Source: Methylophilus medardensis (GTDB taxonomy: Bacteria > Pseudomonadota > Gammaproteobacteria > Burkholderiales > Methylophilaceae). Taken from it: DNA of 64,000 nucleotides. The notes under the pieces were generated by a model that saw nothing but the letters and a program-made list of their open reading frames with translations, did no database searches and was not told the DNA's origin. Positions 54,439 to 62,458 of the stretch are shown piece by piece. Position numbers and translations under genes: made by a program. The stretch lies in assembly GCF_006363915.1 (NCBI RefSeq), contig NZ_CP040946.1; one strand, given 5' to 3'. Position 1 is the first letter of the stretch, and every line of letters starts with the position of its first letter.

Positions 54439-55875
54439 ATGAACGCTAACCCACAGCCACGCCTGCGTCAAGTTTCAATGGCGATCTTACTGGCGGCCTT
54501 GAGCACACCCGCCTTGGCAGAAGAAGAATTACTGCCCGAATACACGTTTATGGATGCGATTAAAACCGGTAAAAACATGACCAGTTTTAGATTGCGTTAT
54601 GAATATGTACAACAAGATGGTTTGCAACCAAACAATCTGAGTAACGCGGCGAACAGTCTCAATCCAACCCGTGCGGAAGACATCAAAGATGCCAACGCAT
54701 TGACATTGCGTAGCTTGATCGGTTGGCAAACCGCCCCCTTTCATAACTGGAGCATCGCTGCGCAGTTGATCAATGTCAGCAAGCTAGACGATGATTTTAA
54801 CGATGGCACCAATGGCTTTCGTACCAATGGCGCCTCTAACCAGAACAACCGTATTGCTTATGCCAAGGTCGTAGATCCTGATCACACCGATATCAATCAG
54901 TTATACGTAGACTGGACCGGCATTAAAAACACCCGTGTCCGCGCCGGGCGCCAACAGGTGAACCTCGACAACGTACGCTTTATTGGTGACATCGCTTTCC
55001 GTCAAGTGATGCAGGTGTTCGACGGGGTCTCTGTGTTTAACAAAACCATACCGGATACTGAGTTGTTTGTTGCGCACTTTGAAAAAGTGAACCAGATTTT
55101 CACCACCGAGCGTAACGGCAACCTCGAGATTATCAATGCCCGTTACCGGCTCTCGCCTACAGAGTTTTTGGTGGGATACGGCTATCTGAGTGCCTTCGAC
55201 AATCTGGGGATGGGCAATGCCTGGTTCGGCACCGGTGCGGCTAACTTGGCAGCAGACCAATCCAACAAAACCTTTGGTATTCGGCTAGATGGCACCCACC
55301 CGTTTACGCCTAATTACCGTGCGCATTACACCGCAGAATATGCCAAACAGTCTGATTACAAAGGCGGCGATGACCGCATCGACGCTCATTACTACAAGCT
55401 TGGCGGCGGCTTTGGCATCGATAACTTCAATGTGCGCATTGATCAAGAACTGCTCTCCAGCAACAAAAATCAATTCGCTTTTCAAACCCCTTTTGGCACC
55501 AATCACCTGTTTCAAGGCTGGGTAGATAAGTTTCTGGTGACGCCGCGCGCTGGCATCAAAGACAGCTTTGTCACCGCCACCTACCGCTACGGAGATGTGG
55601 TCTTTTTTGCCGATTATCACGTGCTCGCCTCCGATGAGGATTTCTACACGGTGAATGGGGGCGCAAGCCGCACTGGCAACCGCTACGGCACAGAATGGAA
55701 CGCAGCGATGACTTGGAATGTGGATAAAAACTGGATGACCAAATTGGAGTACGGCAAATTTAGTGAAGACGATCACTTTGCGGCTGCGGCCAACACCACC
55801 AGTAATGCGGCGGGCACCCGCGGCCGTATCCGTGACACCGAAAAACTATGGCTGACCGCCATGTACACCTTTTAA
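54439..55875 (+). CDS. Outer-membrane channel, alginate-export-like
   Basis: A 478-residue protein with a signal peptide (about 1-26, ending PALAEEE) and a beta-barrel with the pattern of the alginate-export family (TSFRLRYEYVQQDG, LRSLIGWQTAPFHNWSIAAQL, VDWTGIKNTRVRAGRQQVNLDNVRFIGD), ending WLTAMYTF. AAAGGAGC before ATG 54439. Placed inside a nitrate-uptake operon it most probably carries nitrate (or nitrite) across the outer membrane rather than alginate; that is an inference from position. Confidence 0.8.
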   Translation: MNANPQPRLRQVSMAILLAALSTPALAEEELLPEYTFMDAIKTGKNMTSFRLRYEYVQQDGLQPNNLSNAANSLNPTRAEDIKDANALTLRSLIGWQTAPFHNWSIAAQLINVSKLDDDFNDGTNGFRTNGASNQNNRIAYAKVVDPDHTDINQLYVDWTGIKNTRVRAGRQQVNLDNVRFIGDIAFRQVMQVFDGVSVFNKTIPDTELFVAHFEKVNQIFTTERNGNLEIINARYRLSPTEFLVGYGYLSAFDNLGMGNAWFGTGAANLAADQSNKTFGIRLDGTHPFTPNYRAHYTAEYAKQSDYKGGDDRIDAHYYKLGGGFGIDNFNVRIDQELLSSNKNQFAFQTPFGTNHLFQGWVDKFLVTPRAGIKDSFVTATYRYGDVVFFADYHVLASDEDFYTVNGGASRTGNRYGTEWNAAMTWNVDKNWMTKLEYGKFSEDDHFAAAANTTSNAAGTRGRIRDTEKLWLTAMYTF

Positions 55876-55898
55876 TTGACCCACCCAAGGACAGTGCA

Positions 55899-56684
55899 AT
55901 GACCGCGACCGCAAAAGTCTATCTCGTTGGCGCCGGACCCGGCGACCCGGAGCTTATCACGCTCAAGGCGCTCAAGGCCTTGCAGCAAGCGGAGGTGGTG
56001 CTGGTCGATGACTTAGTCAATCCAGCCTTGCTCGCGCACTGTCCGCAGGCACGCATTGTGCCGGTAGGCAAACGCGGCGGCTGCAAGTCTACTCCACAAC
56101 ACTTTATTAACCGGATGTTGGTGGCGTTGGCAGCGCAAGGACAAACCGTGGTGCGGCTTAAAGGGGGAGATCCTTTTGTATTTGGGCGGGGCGGGGAAGA
56201 AATGCTCGCCTTGCGAGCAGCCAATGTGCCGTATGAGGTGATTCCCGGCCTGACCAGTGGCTTAAGCGCCTGCGCCAGCATGGAGGTGCCCGTCACCCAT
56301 CGCGGGCTGAACCATGGCGTCACGCTGATAACAGGCCATACCCAAGATGGTGAACCGCTGCCATGGGCGGCGCTCGTCGCAACGCAGACCACCTTGGTGG
56401 TTTACATGGGGATGCAGCACTTGCCTGAGATTAGTCGCGGCCTCATCCAAGCAGGCATGTCGCCGGAGATGCCCTGCATGGTGGTCGAAAACTGCACCCG
56501 CCCGCAGCAACGTGCCGTGGTGTCGTCACTGCAAGCGATGCCCTATCTGGCACACACACAACAGTTGAAAAGCCCAGCGATTATCGTGGTTGGCGAAGTG
56601 GTCACCCTCGCTAAAACTACGCAACAAACACAAGACTGGCAAGACCAACTGCAAAGCTGGCTCAGCGTAGCCAATGCAGCTTAA
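55899..56684 (+). CDS. cobA: Uroporphyrinogen-III C-methyltransferase
   Basis: A 261-residue SUMT: VYLVGAGPGDPELITLKALKAL (SAM motif), VRLKGGDPFVFGRGGEE and VPVTHRGLNHGVTLITGH. It makes precorrin-2, the precursor of siroheme, the cofactor of NirB just downstream. It is a single-domain form, so a separate dehydrogenase/chelatase (CysG-like) must exist elsewhere. ATG 55899 starts 23 bp after the porin; the frame extends upstream into the porin end. Confidence 0.93.
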   Translation: MTATAKVYLVGAGPGDPELITLKALKALQQAEVVLVDDLVNPALLAHCPQARIVPVGKRGGCKSTPQHFINRMLVALAAQGQTVVRLKGGDPFVFGRGGEEMLALRAANVPYEVIPGLTSGLSACASMEVPVTHRGLNHGVTLITGHTQDGEPLPWAALVATQTTLVVYMGMQHLPEISRGLIQAGMSPEMPCMVVENCTRPQQRAVVSSLQAMPYLAHTQQLKSPAIIVVGEVVTLAKTTQQTQDWQDQLQSWLSVANAA

Positions 56685-56702
56685 GTAAAAAGGAGCGATT
56701 TG

Positions 56703-59129
56703 ATGATGAAACAGAAACTGGTAGTGGTCGGTAACGGCATGGCAGGGATGCGCGCAGTGGAAGAACTGCTCAAAATCGCCCCCGACATGTATGACATCAC
56801 CGTGTTTGGCGATGAGCCCTACCCCAATTACAACCGTATTATGTTGTCACCGGTGCTAGCCAATGAGCAAACCATTGATGACATCATTCTCAACAGCCGT
56901 GAGTGGTATGCCGAGCACCAGATCACGCTGCACACCAGCGCACGCGTAAACAACATCGACCGCGTCGCGCGTCGTGTCACCACCGAAAACGGCATTACCG
57001 TCGACTATGATCGCCTTTTGTTGGCCACAGGCTCCAAGCCGTTCATGTTGCCTATCCCCGGTGCAGATTTGCAAGGGGTGCTGGGCTATCGCGACATCAA
57101 AGATACCAACGACATGATCGCCGCCGCCAAGCAATACCAACACGCAGTGGTGATTGGTGGCGGCTTACTCGGACTAGAGGCCGCCAATGGCCTTAAGATT
57201 CAGGGCATGGACGTGACCGTCGTACACAAAAATGAATGGTTGCTTGAGCGCCAGCTAGACCGCACGTCAGGCAAGATGTTGCAAAAATCGCTCGAAGCCC
57301 GTGGGCTGAAATTTTTGCTGCAAAAAGATACTGAACAACTATTAGGCAAAGACGGCCGTGTCGTGGCTATCCGCTTCAAAGATGGCCAAGAAATCGCCGC
57401 CGACCTGGTGGTGATGGCCGTGGGTATCCGCCCCAACTATGCGCTGGCGGAATCAGCAGGCATCTATTGCAACCGCGGTATCGTCGTCAACGATACCATG
57501 CAAACCTTTGACCCTCGCGTCTATGCTGTGGGGGAATGCGTCAGCCATCGTGGCATTGCCTACGGTTTGGTCGCGCCGCTATTTGAAATGGCCAAAGTGT
57601 GCGCCACCCATTTGGCTAACTTTGGGATTGGGCTGTATAAAGGGTCGGTCACGTCCACCAAACTAAAAGTGACTGGCATTGATTTATTCTCTGCGGGCGA
57701 CTTCATGGGCAGTGATGATGCCGAAGAAATCTTGCTACACGACGCCGTCGGCGGCGTATACAAAAAACTGGTGATCAAAGATGATGCCATTATCGGTGCG
57801 GTACTTTACGGCGACACCACCGATGGCGCTTGGTATTTTCAGCTGTTGCGCGACAAAAAACCCATACACGAGATCCGCGATCATTTAATGTTTGGGCAAG
57901 ACAGCTTGGGCAATACCGGTCACCAAGGCCAGGACAAGGTGTCGACCATGACAGACGCGATGGAAGTCTGCGGCTGTAATGGCGTATGCAAAGGCACCAT
58001 CGTAAAAGCGATTCAAGAAAAAGGCTTGTTCACGCTCGATGATGTCAAGAAGCAGACCAAAGCCGGCTCTAGCTGCGGCAGTTGTACCGGGTTGGTCGAG
58101 CAAATTCTCGCCTCCACCCTTGGTGGTGGCTATGCGCCGCCATCTTCAAGCAAAGCGGTGTGTGGTTGCACAGATTTTAACCATGAAGAAGTGCGTGAGG
58201 AGATTCGAAAACATCGCTACCTGAGCATCCCCAATGCGATGAAAGGCATGGGCTGGAAAACGCCTAATGGCTGCGCGACGTGTAGACCCGCCCTAAACTA
58301 TTACCTGATCTCCACCTGGCCACATGAGGCCAAAGATGACCCACAATCACGCTTTATTAATGAACGGGTGCACGCCAACATCCAAAAAGACGGCACCTAT
58401 TCAGTGATTCCGCGCATGTATGGCGGCGTGACCTCCTCAGATCAACTGCGCAAAATTGCCGATGTAGCAGATAAGTACAAGGTGCCGATGGTGAAGGTCA
58501 CCGGCGGTCAGCGGATTGACTTGCTTGGCGTCAAAAAAGAAGATTTAACCAATATGTGGGCCGATCTGGATATGCCCTCCGGCTACGCTTATGGCAAATC
58601 GATTCGTACCGTCAAAACCTGTGTCGGCTCGGAGTTCTGCCGCTTTGGCACGCAAAACTCCACGCAATTGGGCATCGATATCGAAAAAGCCTTTGACCAC
58701 ATGTGGGCACCACACAAAGTCAAATTTGCCGTGTCTGGCTGCCCACGTAATTGTGCAGAATCCGGGATCAAAGATGTTGGCATTATTGGGGTGGATTCTG
58801 GCTGGGAAATTTATGTCGGCGGCAACGGCGGTATCAAAACCGAAGTTGCGCAGTTTTTATGCAAAGTCAAAACGGCTGAAGAAGTGATCGAGTTCTCAGG
58901 CGCCTTTATCCAAATCTACCGCGAAGAAGCGCGTTACCTCGACCGCACCGTGCATTGGATTGAGCGCATCGGGCTAGACTATGTGAAAAAACGCGTAGTA
59001 GAAGATGCCGAGGGACGCAAAGCGGCCTTTGAACGACTGTTGTACGCATTACAAGGTTCGGTAGATCCTTGGGCTGAGCGCGTCAATCATCGTGACCAGC
59101 ACAAAGAGTTCGACACGATTACCGTGTAA
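56703..59129 (+). CDS. nirB: Nitrite reductase [NAD(P)H] large subunit
   Basis: An 808-residue assimilatory nitrite reductase. The FAD/NADH part (about 1-380) has VVVGNGMAGMRAVEEL and VVIGGGLLGLEAAN; a BFD-like [2Fe-2S] domain follows (CGCNGVC...SSCGSCTG, about 420-460); then the siroheme/[4Fe-4S] half with Cys ligands in TCVGSEFCRFG and SGCPRNCAES. It reduces nitrite to ammonium with electrons from NAD(P)H. ATG 56703 follows AAGGAG; an in-frame TTG precedes it. Confidence 0.96.
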   Translation: MMKQKLVVVGNGMAGMRAVEELLKIAPDMYDITVFGDEPYPNYNRIMLSPVLANEQTIDDIILNSREWYAEHQITLHTSARVNNIDRVARRVTTENGITVDYDRLLLATGSKPFMLPIPGADLQGVLGYRDIKDTNDMIAAAKQYQHAVVIGGGLLGLEAANGLKIQGMDVTVVHKNEWLLERQLDRTSGKMLQKSLEARGLKFLLQKDTEQLLGKDGRVVAIRFKDGQEIAADLVVMAVGIRPNYALAESAGIYCNRGIVVNDTMQTFDPRVYAVGECVSHRGIAYGLVAPLFEMAKVCATHLANFGIGLYKGSVTSTKLKVTGIDLFSAGDFMGSDDAEEILLHDAVGGVYKKLVIKDDAIIGAVLYGDTTDGAWYFQLLRDKKPIHEIRDHLMFGQDSLGNTGHQGQDKVSTMTDAMEVCGCNGVCKGTIVKAIQEKGLFTLDDVKKQTKAGSSCGSCTGLVEQILASTLGGGYAPPSSSKAVCGCTDFNHEEVREEIRKHRYLSIPNAMKGMGWKTPNGCATCRPALNYYLISTWPHEAKDDPQSRFINERVHANIQKDGTYSVIPRMYGGVTSSDQLRKIADVADKYKVPMVKVTGGQRIDLLGVKKEDLTNMWADLDMPSGYAYGKSIRTVKTCVGSEFCRFGTQNSTQLGIDIEKAFDHMWAPHKVKFAVSGCPRNCAESGIKDVGIIGVDSGWEIYVGGNGGIKTEVAQFLCKVKTAEEVIEFSGAFIQIYREEARYLDRTVHWIERIGLDYVKKRVVEDAEGRKAAFERLLYALQGSVDPWAERVNHRDQHKEFDTITV

Positions 59130-59178
59130 TTCATTGATCTGGCGTGCGACAATCTGATCGCACGCCCCGGGAGACATC

Positions 59179-60390
59179 ATGCAAAAAAGCTTTTGGGAAG
59201 TCGGCCATAAACCGACACTGTTTTCAGCCTTCTTTTATTTTGACCTCAGTTTCATGGTATGGGTCATGCTCGGCCCGCTCGCGGTGCAAATCGCAGCGGA
59301 TCTGCAATTGAATCCGGCACAAAAAGGCTTGATGGTGGCAACGCCGGTATTGACTGGCGCCCTGTTACGCATTGTCATGGGCGTGCTGGTTGATCAGCTC
59401 AAACCGAAAAAAGCCGGCCTAATCGGTCAAGTCATCGTCATTGCCGCCCTGCTCACCGCTTGGCTGCATGGCATTCATAGCTACCAGCAAGCGCTGTTAT
59501 TGGGCATGTTTTTAGGGTTTGCCGGCGCTGCATTTGCAGTGGCGTTGCCACTGGCTTCCCGCTGGTATCCACCCGAGCATCAGGGGACTGCACTTGGCAT
59601 TGCGGGTGCTGGCAACTCAGGTACTGCATTAGCCGCGTTATTTGCCCCAGGGCTGGCAGTGGCTTTTGGATGGAGCAATGTGTTTGGCTTGGCGCTGATT
59701 CCGCTACTAATTGCGCTTGTGGTTTATACCGTGTTTGCCAAAGATGCGCCGGATACGCCAGCCGCTAAATCCTTGTCCCAGTACTTGGCCGTGCTTAAAG
59801 ACCACGACGCCTGGTGGTTTATGTTTTTTTACAGTGTGACCTTTGGCGGCTTTGTAGGCATGGCTTCATCACTCACGCTGTATTTTCATGACCAATATGG
59901 CCTCGACCCTGTGCATGCTGGTTACTTTACGGCGGCCTGTGTCTTCGCAGGCTCCTTGGTGCGGCCATTTGGTGGCTTGCTGGCTGACCGTATGGGCGGC
60001 ATCCGCACATTGAGCGCCATGTATGTACTAGCGGCTATTTTCTTGTTCACCTTAAGCGTTGGCATGCACACGCAACTTGCGGGCTTGGCCGTGGTGGTGT
60101 TGGCCATGGCTGCGCTCGGCATGGGCAATGGCGCGGTGTTCCAATTAGTGCCACAACGTTTCCGTCGAGAGATTGGCGTCATGACCGGGCTGGTCGGCAT
60201 GGCAGGCGGCGTCGGAGGCTTTTACCTCGCGTCCAGCCTCGGGTATTCTAAACAACTCACAGGCAGCTATCAGGTGGGTTTAGCGGTCTTTGCAGGTTTG
60301 GCGATGCTGGCACTGGTTGGGTTGTCTCGCGTGAAGCATCGCTGGCGCACCACTTGGGGTGCTGCCTCTGTCACGCGCGCTAAAATTTAG
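59179..60390 (+). CDS. narK: MFS nitrate/nitrite transporter
   Basis: A 403-residue NarK/NasA-type porter with 12 membrane segments. The nitrate-porter signature is in TM5 (LGIAGAGNSGTALAALFAPG) and TM11 (MTGLVGMAGGVGGF), both glycine-rich. It is a second uptake system beside the ABC transporter; which anion and direction it serves cannot be told. It follows nirB by 49 bp with GGGAG. Confidence 0.93.
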   Translation: MQKSFWEVGHKPTLFSAFFYFDLSFMVWVMLGPLAVQIAADLQLNPAQKGLMVATPVLTGALLRIVMGVLVDQLKPKKAGLIGQVIVIAALLTAWLHGIHSYQQALLLGMFLGFAGAAFAVALPLASRWYPPEHQGTALGIAGAGNSGTALAALFAPGLAVAFGWSNVFGLALIPLLIALVVYTVFAKDAPDTPAAKSLSQYLAVLKDHDAWWFMFFYSVTFGGFVGMASSLTLYFHDQYGLDPVHAGYFTAACVFAGSLVRPFGGLLADRMGGIRTLSAMYVLAAIFLFTLSVGMHTQLAGLAVVVLAMAALGMGNGAVFQLVPQRFRREIGVMTGLVGMAGGVGGFYLASSLGYSKQLTGSYQVGLAVFAGLAMLALVGLSRVKHRWRTTWGAASVTRAKI

Positions 60391-60419
60391 TCCATCCCCA
60401 GCCAACAACGGAAACAGTG

Positions 60420-62108
60420 ATGAAATTGCGCTTCAGTAGCGGTGAATGCAGTGTGACTGGGCCTAGACCTCGTAACGAGGACTATATTGGCTTAGTCACG
60501 CCTGCGGATGCGCAATTAGAAATTAAAGGCGCCTTGCTGGCCGTGGCAGATGGCATTAGTGGCGGCGCGGGTGGGGCCGAAGCGGCAGAAATGACCATAC
60601 GCACGCTCTGCGCGGACTACTATGCCACGCCGGACACTTGGACCATACAGCATGCTTTGGACAAAGTTTTGCTGGCGGCCAATCGCTGGGTGTTATCACA
60701 GGCCCGCAAGCATCAACACATGGCAGGTATGGCCACCACGCTCTCGCTGCTGGTATTGCGCGGACAGCGTTACGTACTGGCGCATGTCGGCGACTCGCGC
60801 ATTTATCGGTTGCGTGCGCAATCGCTACAGTGCCTGACCACGGATCATGTGTGGGACAGACCCGATATGCGCCACGTGCTCAAACGAGCAGTCGGCTTGG
60901 ATGATCAGCTCAGTGTGGATTATGCCGAGGGCTTGCTGCAAACTGGTGACGTGTATGCCATTGTGAGCGATGGGGTATGGGCGGCGCTGGGGGATGCTGA
61001 TATTCATAAGGTCTTGATGCTATATCACACGCCTCAACTGATGGCAGAAGCACTGAGCCGTCTAGCTTTAGAAAAAGGGGGGCAAGACAACGCCTCTGCC
61101 GTGGTCGTAAGGGTTGATCAGTTGGGTGACGATCATCTCACCGATATGCTTGCGGATGCTTTAAGCCTGCCCTTACCACCAAAACTGGCCATCGGCGACC
61201 AACTCGACGGTTTTACCATCACGCAAATTCTCCACGATTCGCGCGTTAGCCTGCTCTATCAGGTTAAAAATCCAGCTGGCCAGTTGTTTGTATTAAAAAC
61301 CTTGCAGGCCAGCCGGGCCGACGACCCCGCCAGTTGTGAGGCGCTGCTCAACGAAGAGTGGCTGGCCAAGCGGGTGGTGTCGCAGTGTGTGCCACAAATA
61401 TTACCCCTAAGCCGTGAGCAGCGCACCGCGCTCTATTACGTGATGACTTGGCATGAAGGCGCCACCCTGCAACAGCGTTTGAATGCCGGACACCATTTCA
61501 GCATCAATGGCGTGGCCAATATCGGCCAAGATCTGATGCGCGGGCTGAGTATGCTGCATCGGTTAAATATCGTGCACCGTGACATCAAACCCGCCAATAT
61601 TCATATGGGCAGCGACAATCGCCTCCGTATTCTCGACTTGGGCGTAGCACTTAACAGCACATTAGCCATGCCTGCACAAATCGACAATCCCGGCACGCCA
61701 AGTTTTATGGCGCCTGAGTTATTTGAAGGAAAACTGGCTGATCGACAAGCCGATATCTATGCCGCCGGCGTCACGCTCTATCACTTACTCACACGCAAAT
61801 ATCCCTATGGCGAGGTAGAGCCTTTTCAATCGCCCCGCTTTGGTGAGCCGATACGGCCCAGTCGCTATCGTCCAGAGATTCCGGCCTGGCTTGAAAACAT
61901 TATTCTTAAAGCGATTGCCCGAAAACCGGATCAGCGTTTTGAAACCGCCGAAGAAATGTTGCTCGCACTGGAACATGGCGAGTTAAAACCGATTGTGATT
62001 CCACGTACCCCGCTGATCGAACGCGCACGACTAGTGAAATGGCAATGGCTGGCCATCATCTCACTTTGCATCAACCTATTACTGATTTACTTGTTACTGG
62101 TCTCTTGA
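60420..62108 (+). CDS. PP2C phosphatase-Ser/Thr kinase fusion protein
   Basis: A 562-residue protein. Residues 1-235 are a PP2C phosphatase with NEDYIG, VADGISGGAGG (D44), HVGDSRIY, VSDGVW (D184) and GGQDN (D223), the metal ligands. Residues 263-515 are a Hanks-type kinase: K293 (VLKTL), HRDIKPAN (D389), DLG (406-408, in place of DFG) and APE. The glycine-rich loop is poor (ILHDSRVSLLYQ). Residues 541-561 form a membrane anchor, so it faces the cytoplasm. Opposing activities in one chain suggest a reversible switch on a nitrate-assimilation component, possibly a transporter; the target is unknown. It lies 29 bp after narK. Confidence 0.9.
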   Translation: MKLRFSSGECSVTGPRPRNEDYIGLVTPADAQLEIKGALLAVADGISGGAGGAEAAEMTIRTLCADYYATPDTWTIQHALDKVLLAANRWVLSQARKHQHMAGMATTLSLLVLRGQRYVLAHVGDSRIYRLRAQSLQCLTTDHVWDRPDMRHVLKRAVGLDDQLSVDYAEGLLQTGDVYAIVSDGVWAALGDADIHKVLMLYHTPQLMAEALSRLALEKGGQDNASAVVVRVDQLGDDHLTDMLADALSLPLPPKLAIGDQLDGFTITQILHDSRVSLLYQVKNPAGQLFVLKTLQASRADDPASCEALLNEEWLAKRVVSQCVPQILPLSREQRTALYYVMTWHEGATLQQRLNAGHHFSINGVANIGQDLMRGLSMLHRLNIVHRDIKPANIHMGSDNRLRILDLGVALNSTLAMPAQIDNPGTPSFMAPELFEGKLADRQADIYAAGVTLYHLLTRKYPYGEVEPFQSPRFGEPIRPSRYRPEIPAWLENIILKAIARKPDQRFETAEEMLLALEHGELKPIVIPRTPLIERARLVKWQWLAIISLCINLLLIYLLLVS

Positions 62109-62140
62109 GATCGGTATTACTGCAACAAAAGAGGAAAAAA

Positions 62141-62452
62141 ATGAGCTGGACTAAAATCTGCCCGATGAACGAAATCCCGGTGCTGGGTGCACGCGTCGTA
62201 CGCCATGGTGAGGTCGACATCGGCGTGTTTCGTACCGATGACGACCGAGTGTTTGCGCTAAACAACCGTTGCCCGCACAAGGGCGGGCCGTTGTCACAAG
62301 GCATGGTCTATGGCGATAAAGTCGCCTGCCCATTACACAGCTGGAAAATCAGCTTGGTGGATGGCAAAGCTGAAGAGCCGGATGTCGGGCAGACGGCGTG
62401 TTTTGCGGTGAAAATTGAAAACGGCGATGTTTATCTACAACTCAATCCTTAA
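62141..62452 (+). CDS. nirD: Nitrite reductase [NAD(P)H] small subunit
   Basis: A 103-residue Rieske-fold protein partnering NirB. Unlike many NirD proteins it keeps both cluster-ligand pairs, CPHKG and CPLHSW, so it could hold a real Rieske [2Fe-2S] cluster. GAGG 7 bp before ATG 62141. It is separated from nirB by narK and the kinase gene, which is unusual for nirBD. Confidence 0.93.
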   Translation: MSWTKICPMNEIPVLGARVVRHGEVDIGVFRTDDDRVFALNNRCPHKGGPLSQGMVYGDKVACPLHSWKISLVDGKAEEPDVGQTACFAVKIENGDVYLQLNP

Positions 62453-62458
62453 TCAAAG

